From Umbelopsis ramanniana AG (lineage: Eukaryota > Mucoromycota > Umbelopsidomycetes > Umbelopsidales > Umbelopsidaceae), in NCBI RefSeq assembly GCF_025399195.1, contig NW_026252135.1:62001-126000 (forward strand): a stretch of DNA of 64,000 nucleotides, read 5' to 3'. Below are positions 57,161 through 64,000 of the stretch, piece after piece. How positions within the stretch are numbered: the stretch's first letter is position 1; each line of letters opens with the position of its first letter. Both the position numbers and the translations under genes were made by a program. The notes beneath the pieces were generated by a model. It made no database searches, was not told where the DNA came from, and was given only the letters and a program-made list of their open reading frames with translations.

Positions 57161-57962
57161 CTATTCATCATCCATATAGTCTTCCATGACGACTCGGACT
57201 ACATCGTCTAGTTGTTCATCATACTGTGACCACAACTGTTGTTTGGTGTCCTCAAAGCGAGATGTTAGGTGAGTGCGACTGTTGGTCAACGATCGGTTTG
57301 GTATTTGAAGATTTTGTTGCCCGTGCAAAGCCAAGTCGCCTTTAGGTTTGCAGACCATAGAGGCTCGGTCTGCCAGGTCTTTCAACATGGCATCGCTTGT
57401 GAGGTAAGCGCCAAGTCGGAAGCCGACAACTTGGTTCAAATTGTAGAGGAGAGGTACGAGGGCTTCGGCGGTTCTGTCTCCAGGAAGCCAATCTTCTTCG
57501 CCATGCTTTTGATGATTATTTAGCGGGATGAGCGAAGGTAAGATCTCAGCAACCAATGGTCGGATGTGTGACAGTACGTTTGCATGATTTATCGACAAGT
57601 GAACTCGGATTGTTGACTGTAGCAAAGGTCGCGCCGTTACGGACCAACATTGTTCTACATCATGTTTCAATCAATAAACAGGCGGCATTCGGAGATCGAT
57701 ATGGATTCAAGCGGAGAGAAAACTTACCATCCAGTGGAGCGAGGTCTATTTTCAAGGCATCGTAAAGACCATCTTCAAACAGCATGTCGAGTGTGGCTGC
57801 TTCTAGTACTTCGTCGGTTACATTTTCGTAGTATTCGCATAGGCTCTCAAATAGTAAGAGGCTAGCTGGTTCGACAGCAGTTGTATCGGACTCAACAAAT
57901 ACAGGTGCAGCGATAGCCAGCAACGGTACTATACATAAGGCGAGTGTGCGCAAGTACATCAT
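57161..57962 (-). CDS. secreted acidic orphan protein
   Basis: Predicted 242-aa protein with two exons (57728-57962, 57161-57654). Residues 1-20 form a strong signal peptide (MMYLRTLALCIVPLLAIAAP). The mature part is helical and acidic at both ends (ESDTTAVEP..., DEQLDDVVRVVMEDYMDDE), with one NVT glycosylation site near the N-terminus and three Cys in the mature part. I recognise no family. An in-frame ATG at 58080-58082 exists 40 codons upstream, but its extra residues would bury the signal peptide. The donor GTAAGT and acceptor TGTAG give a continuous frame. Function unknown. Confidence 0.55.
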
Positions 57963-58179
57963 ATAGGTTGTAACGAAAGGAAAGGGGAGGGTGCTGAGAA
58001 AAGTGAAAGAGAAACGAAGAAGAGACGAGATGACGATGGGAAGGGAGAAAAAACCGGTGAAATAGGATTTCAACCTAAACATTTATTCAAATTGATCCAT
58101 GCGACTAATTCTCCCCCTTCTGTGCCCCAAAGTGGAGAGGACCTTTCTGTAAGTTCTATTCTATTGAATATCCGAATTA

Positions 58180-63034
<4,855 letters not shown>

Positions 63035-63172
63035 GTGACTGATGGTGCAATACTGAAAATTGTGAACTTCCTCGACGGTTTTGTGACTTTTGACTGGCGA
63101 TGGGGGCGAGCCAAACTTCCCTTCCCGTCCGTCAATTGAAGCACCGCACTGGCCTTGATTCCGCCTTCAACC
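63035..63172. promoter_or_regulatory. 138-bp shared promoter of TBCD and ankyrin gene
   Basis: The start codons face outward and are 138 bp apart. There is no TATA box. The segment is moderately GC-rich compared with other gaps. Confidence 0.5.
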
Positions 63173-64000
63173 ATGCTGCAAAGGTCCCAACAACCAAAAG
63201 AAACGTTCTTCGACTTTCCAAGGTCGACTATAGTACGCGAAAAGCCCTCAGTGCGCTTGAGGAAAGCTGTGATAGGTGAGTGGATATCTAGCCCACTATG
63301 GCAACATTCTCAGTTGAATTTACTTGTCCTGAATTAGACGGAAACATACATGCTGTGAAACGTTTGTTGCGCAAGGTGAACAGCATACAAAATCCAGACC
63401 CGGATACTGGAATGTAAGTAGATTTCACCACAGATTTCATCGACTGGCCAGCGTCTCTGATATATAAAGCAACAGGACATCTTTGTTACTGGCCGCCAAG
63501 CATGGGAAAGTGGATGTGGTCAACTATTTACTCAGTGTTGGCCATGAAGACGAAACGATATCACTGGTAGGATGATTGGAGCCACTTAAAATATTTTATA
63601 GAAGCGTTCCTTTAACATTCTATCATGTAGGACAATGAAGATAATACTGTACTTATGCTTGCGGCCATCAATAATGAAGAAGAGGTGAGACGATGATTAA
63701 TTTAAATATGATCTGCTTTTCCTTTTGCTAACTTATGCGCCGAATAGATATTCTACCGTTATGCCGAGAAATATCCAGAGTGTATTCATGCTATCAACAA
63801 ACATGGATGGTCAGTTCTCTTATTCGCTGCAAAGAACGGAAATGTTAATATTGTGGAGGTGAGTATGCCTGCCCCCCACACTCCTTTTTATTTGCATTTA
63901 GGCAATGAGCTAAAAGCACATATTATCCCCAGTTTCTTTTGTCTATATCAGCCGATGTAGACCATGTTGATGATGATGGTAACTCGGCTTTACATCATGC
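63173..64000 (+). CDS. ankyrin-repeat protein, 5' part only
   Basis: The gene runs off the window; 167 residues are visible. Exons: 63173-63275, 63338-63413, 63476-63566, 63631-63684, 63748-63858 and 63933-64000 (open). After a short N-terminus (MLQRSQQPKETFFDFPRS), ankyrin repeats are clear: TSLLLAAKHGKVDVVNYLLS, NTVLMLAAINNEEE, WSVLLFAAKNGNVNIVEFLLS and GNSALHHA. Short introns often fall inside repeats. Proteins with this start resemble fungal ankyrin proteins of the Avo2 type, but this is only a guess. The ATG is the first in the leader. Confidence 0.8.

Overview
The window is nuclear DNA from a fungus. Genes are dense and lie on both strands. They carry many short introns (mostly 50-110 nt), and all of the roughly 110 introns I modelled are GT-AG. 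The gene set is eukaryotic: U2 and U5 snRNP proteins, tubulin cofactor D, REI1, SLX9, a White Collar photoreceptor, a GH17 glucanase and a fungal-type transcription factor. High intron density, a zinc-finger-less WC-1-like protein and several lineage-restricted proteins suggest an early-diverging fungus, probably Mucoromycota. That placement is inference. I saw no mobile element, CRISPR array, rRNA or convincing tRNA.

Layout. 1-5.8 kb: a mitochondrial-type rhodanese (-), a zinc alcohol/polyol dehydrogenase (+) and a Zn-cluster-less fungal transcription factor (-). 6-13.2 kb: a CUE-domain Cys-rich orphan (-), GTP cyclohydrolase I (-) and a PHD-finger chromatin protein (+). 13.7-32 kb is rich in RNA-processing genes: a CwfJ-family protein (-) sharing a 165-bp promoter with SF3b subunit RSE1 (+), a GH17 glucanase (-), the U5 helicase BRR2 (-), a STYX-like phosphatase fold (+) and a ZCCHC17-like S1/zinc-knuckle protein (+). 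32-41.6 kb: a cytochrome b5-acyl-CoA dehydrogenase fusion with a peroxisomal tail (+), a BI-1 membrane protein (-), an orphan four-pass membrane protein (-), SLX9 (-), a flavin monooxygenase (+) and a secreted protein with a long Asp/Asn tract (-). 41.6-43.1 kb holds no gene I can support. 43.1-54.9 kb: a quinone oxidoreductase (-), a DPP8/9-like peptidase (+), a White Collar-1-like LOV/PAS protein (+), two small proteins (-) and REI1 (+). 55-64 kb: a TBC Rab-GAP (+), a secreted acidic orphan (-), tubulin cofactor D (-) and the 5' part of an ankyrin-repeat gene (+) cut by the window edge.

There are no operons. The visible organisation is head-to-head pairs with short shared promoters: CwfJ/RSE1 165 bp, SLX9/FMO 118 bp, TBCD/ankyrin 138 bp. 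Exon models were built by hand from splice signals and reading-frame continuity. Every complete model sums to a multiple of three and ends at a stop. The most unusual items are the Asp/Asn-rich secreted protein, the STYX-like protein with CCX5R in place of HCX5R, the LOV protein lacking a GATA finger, the b5-ACAD fusion, and micro-exons of 10 and 18 nt.
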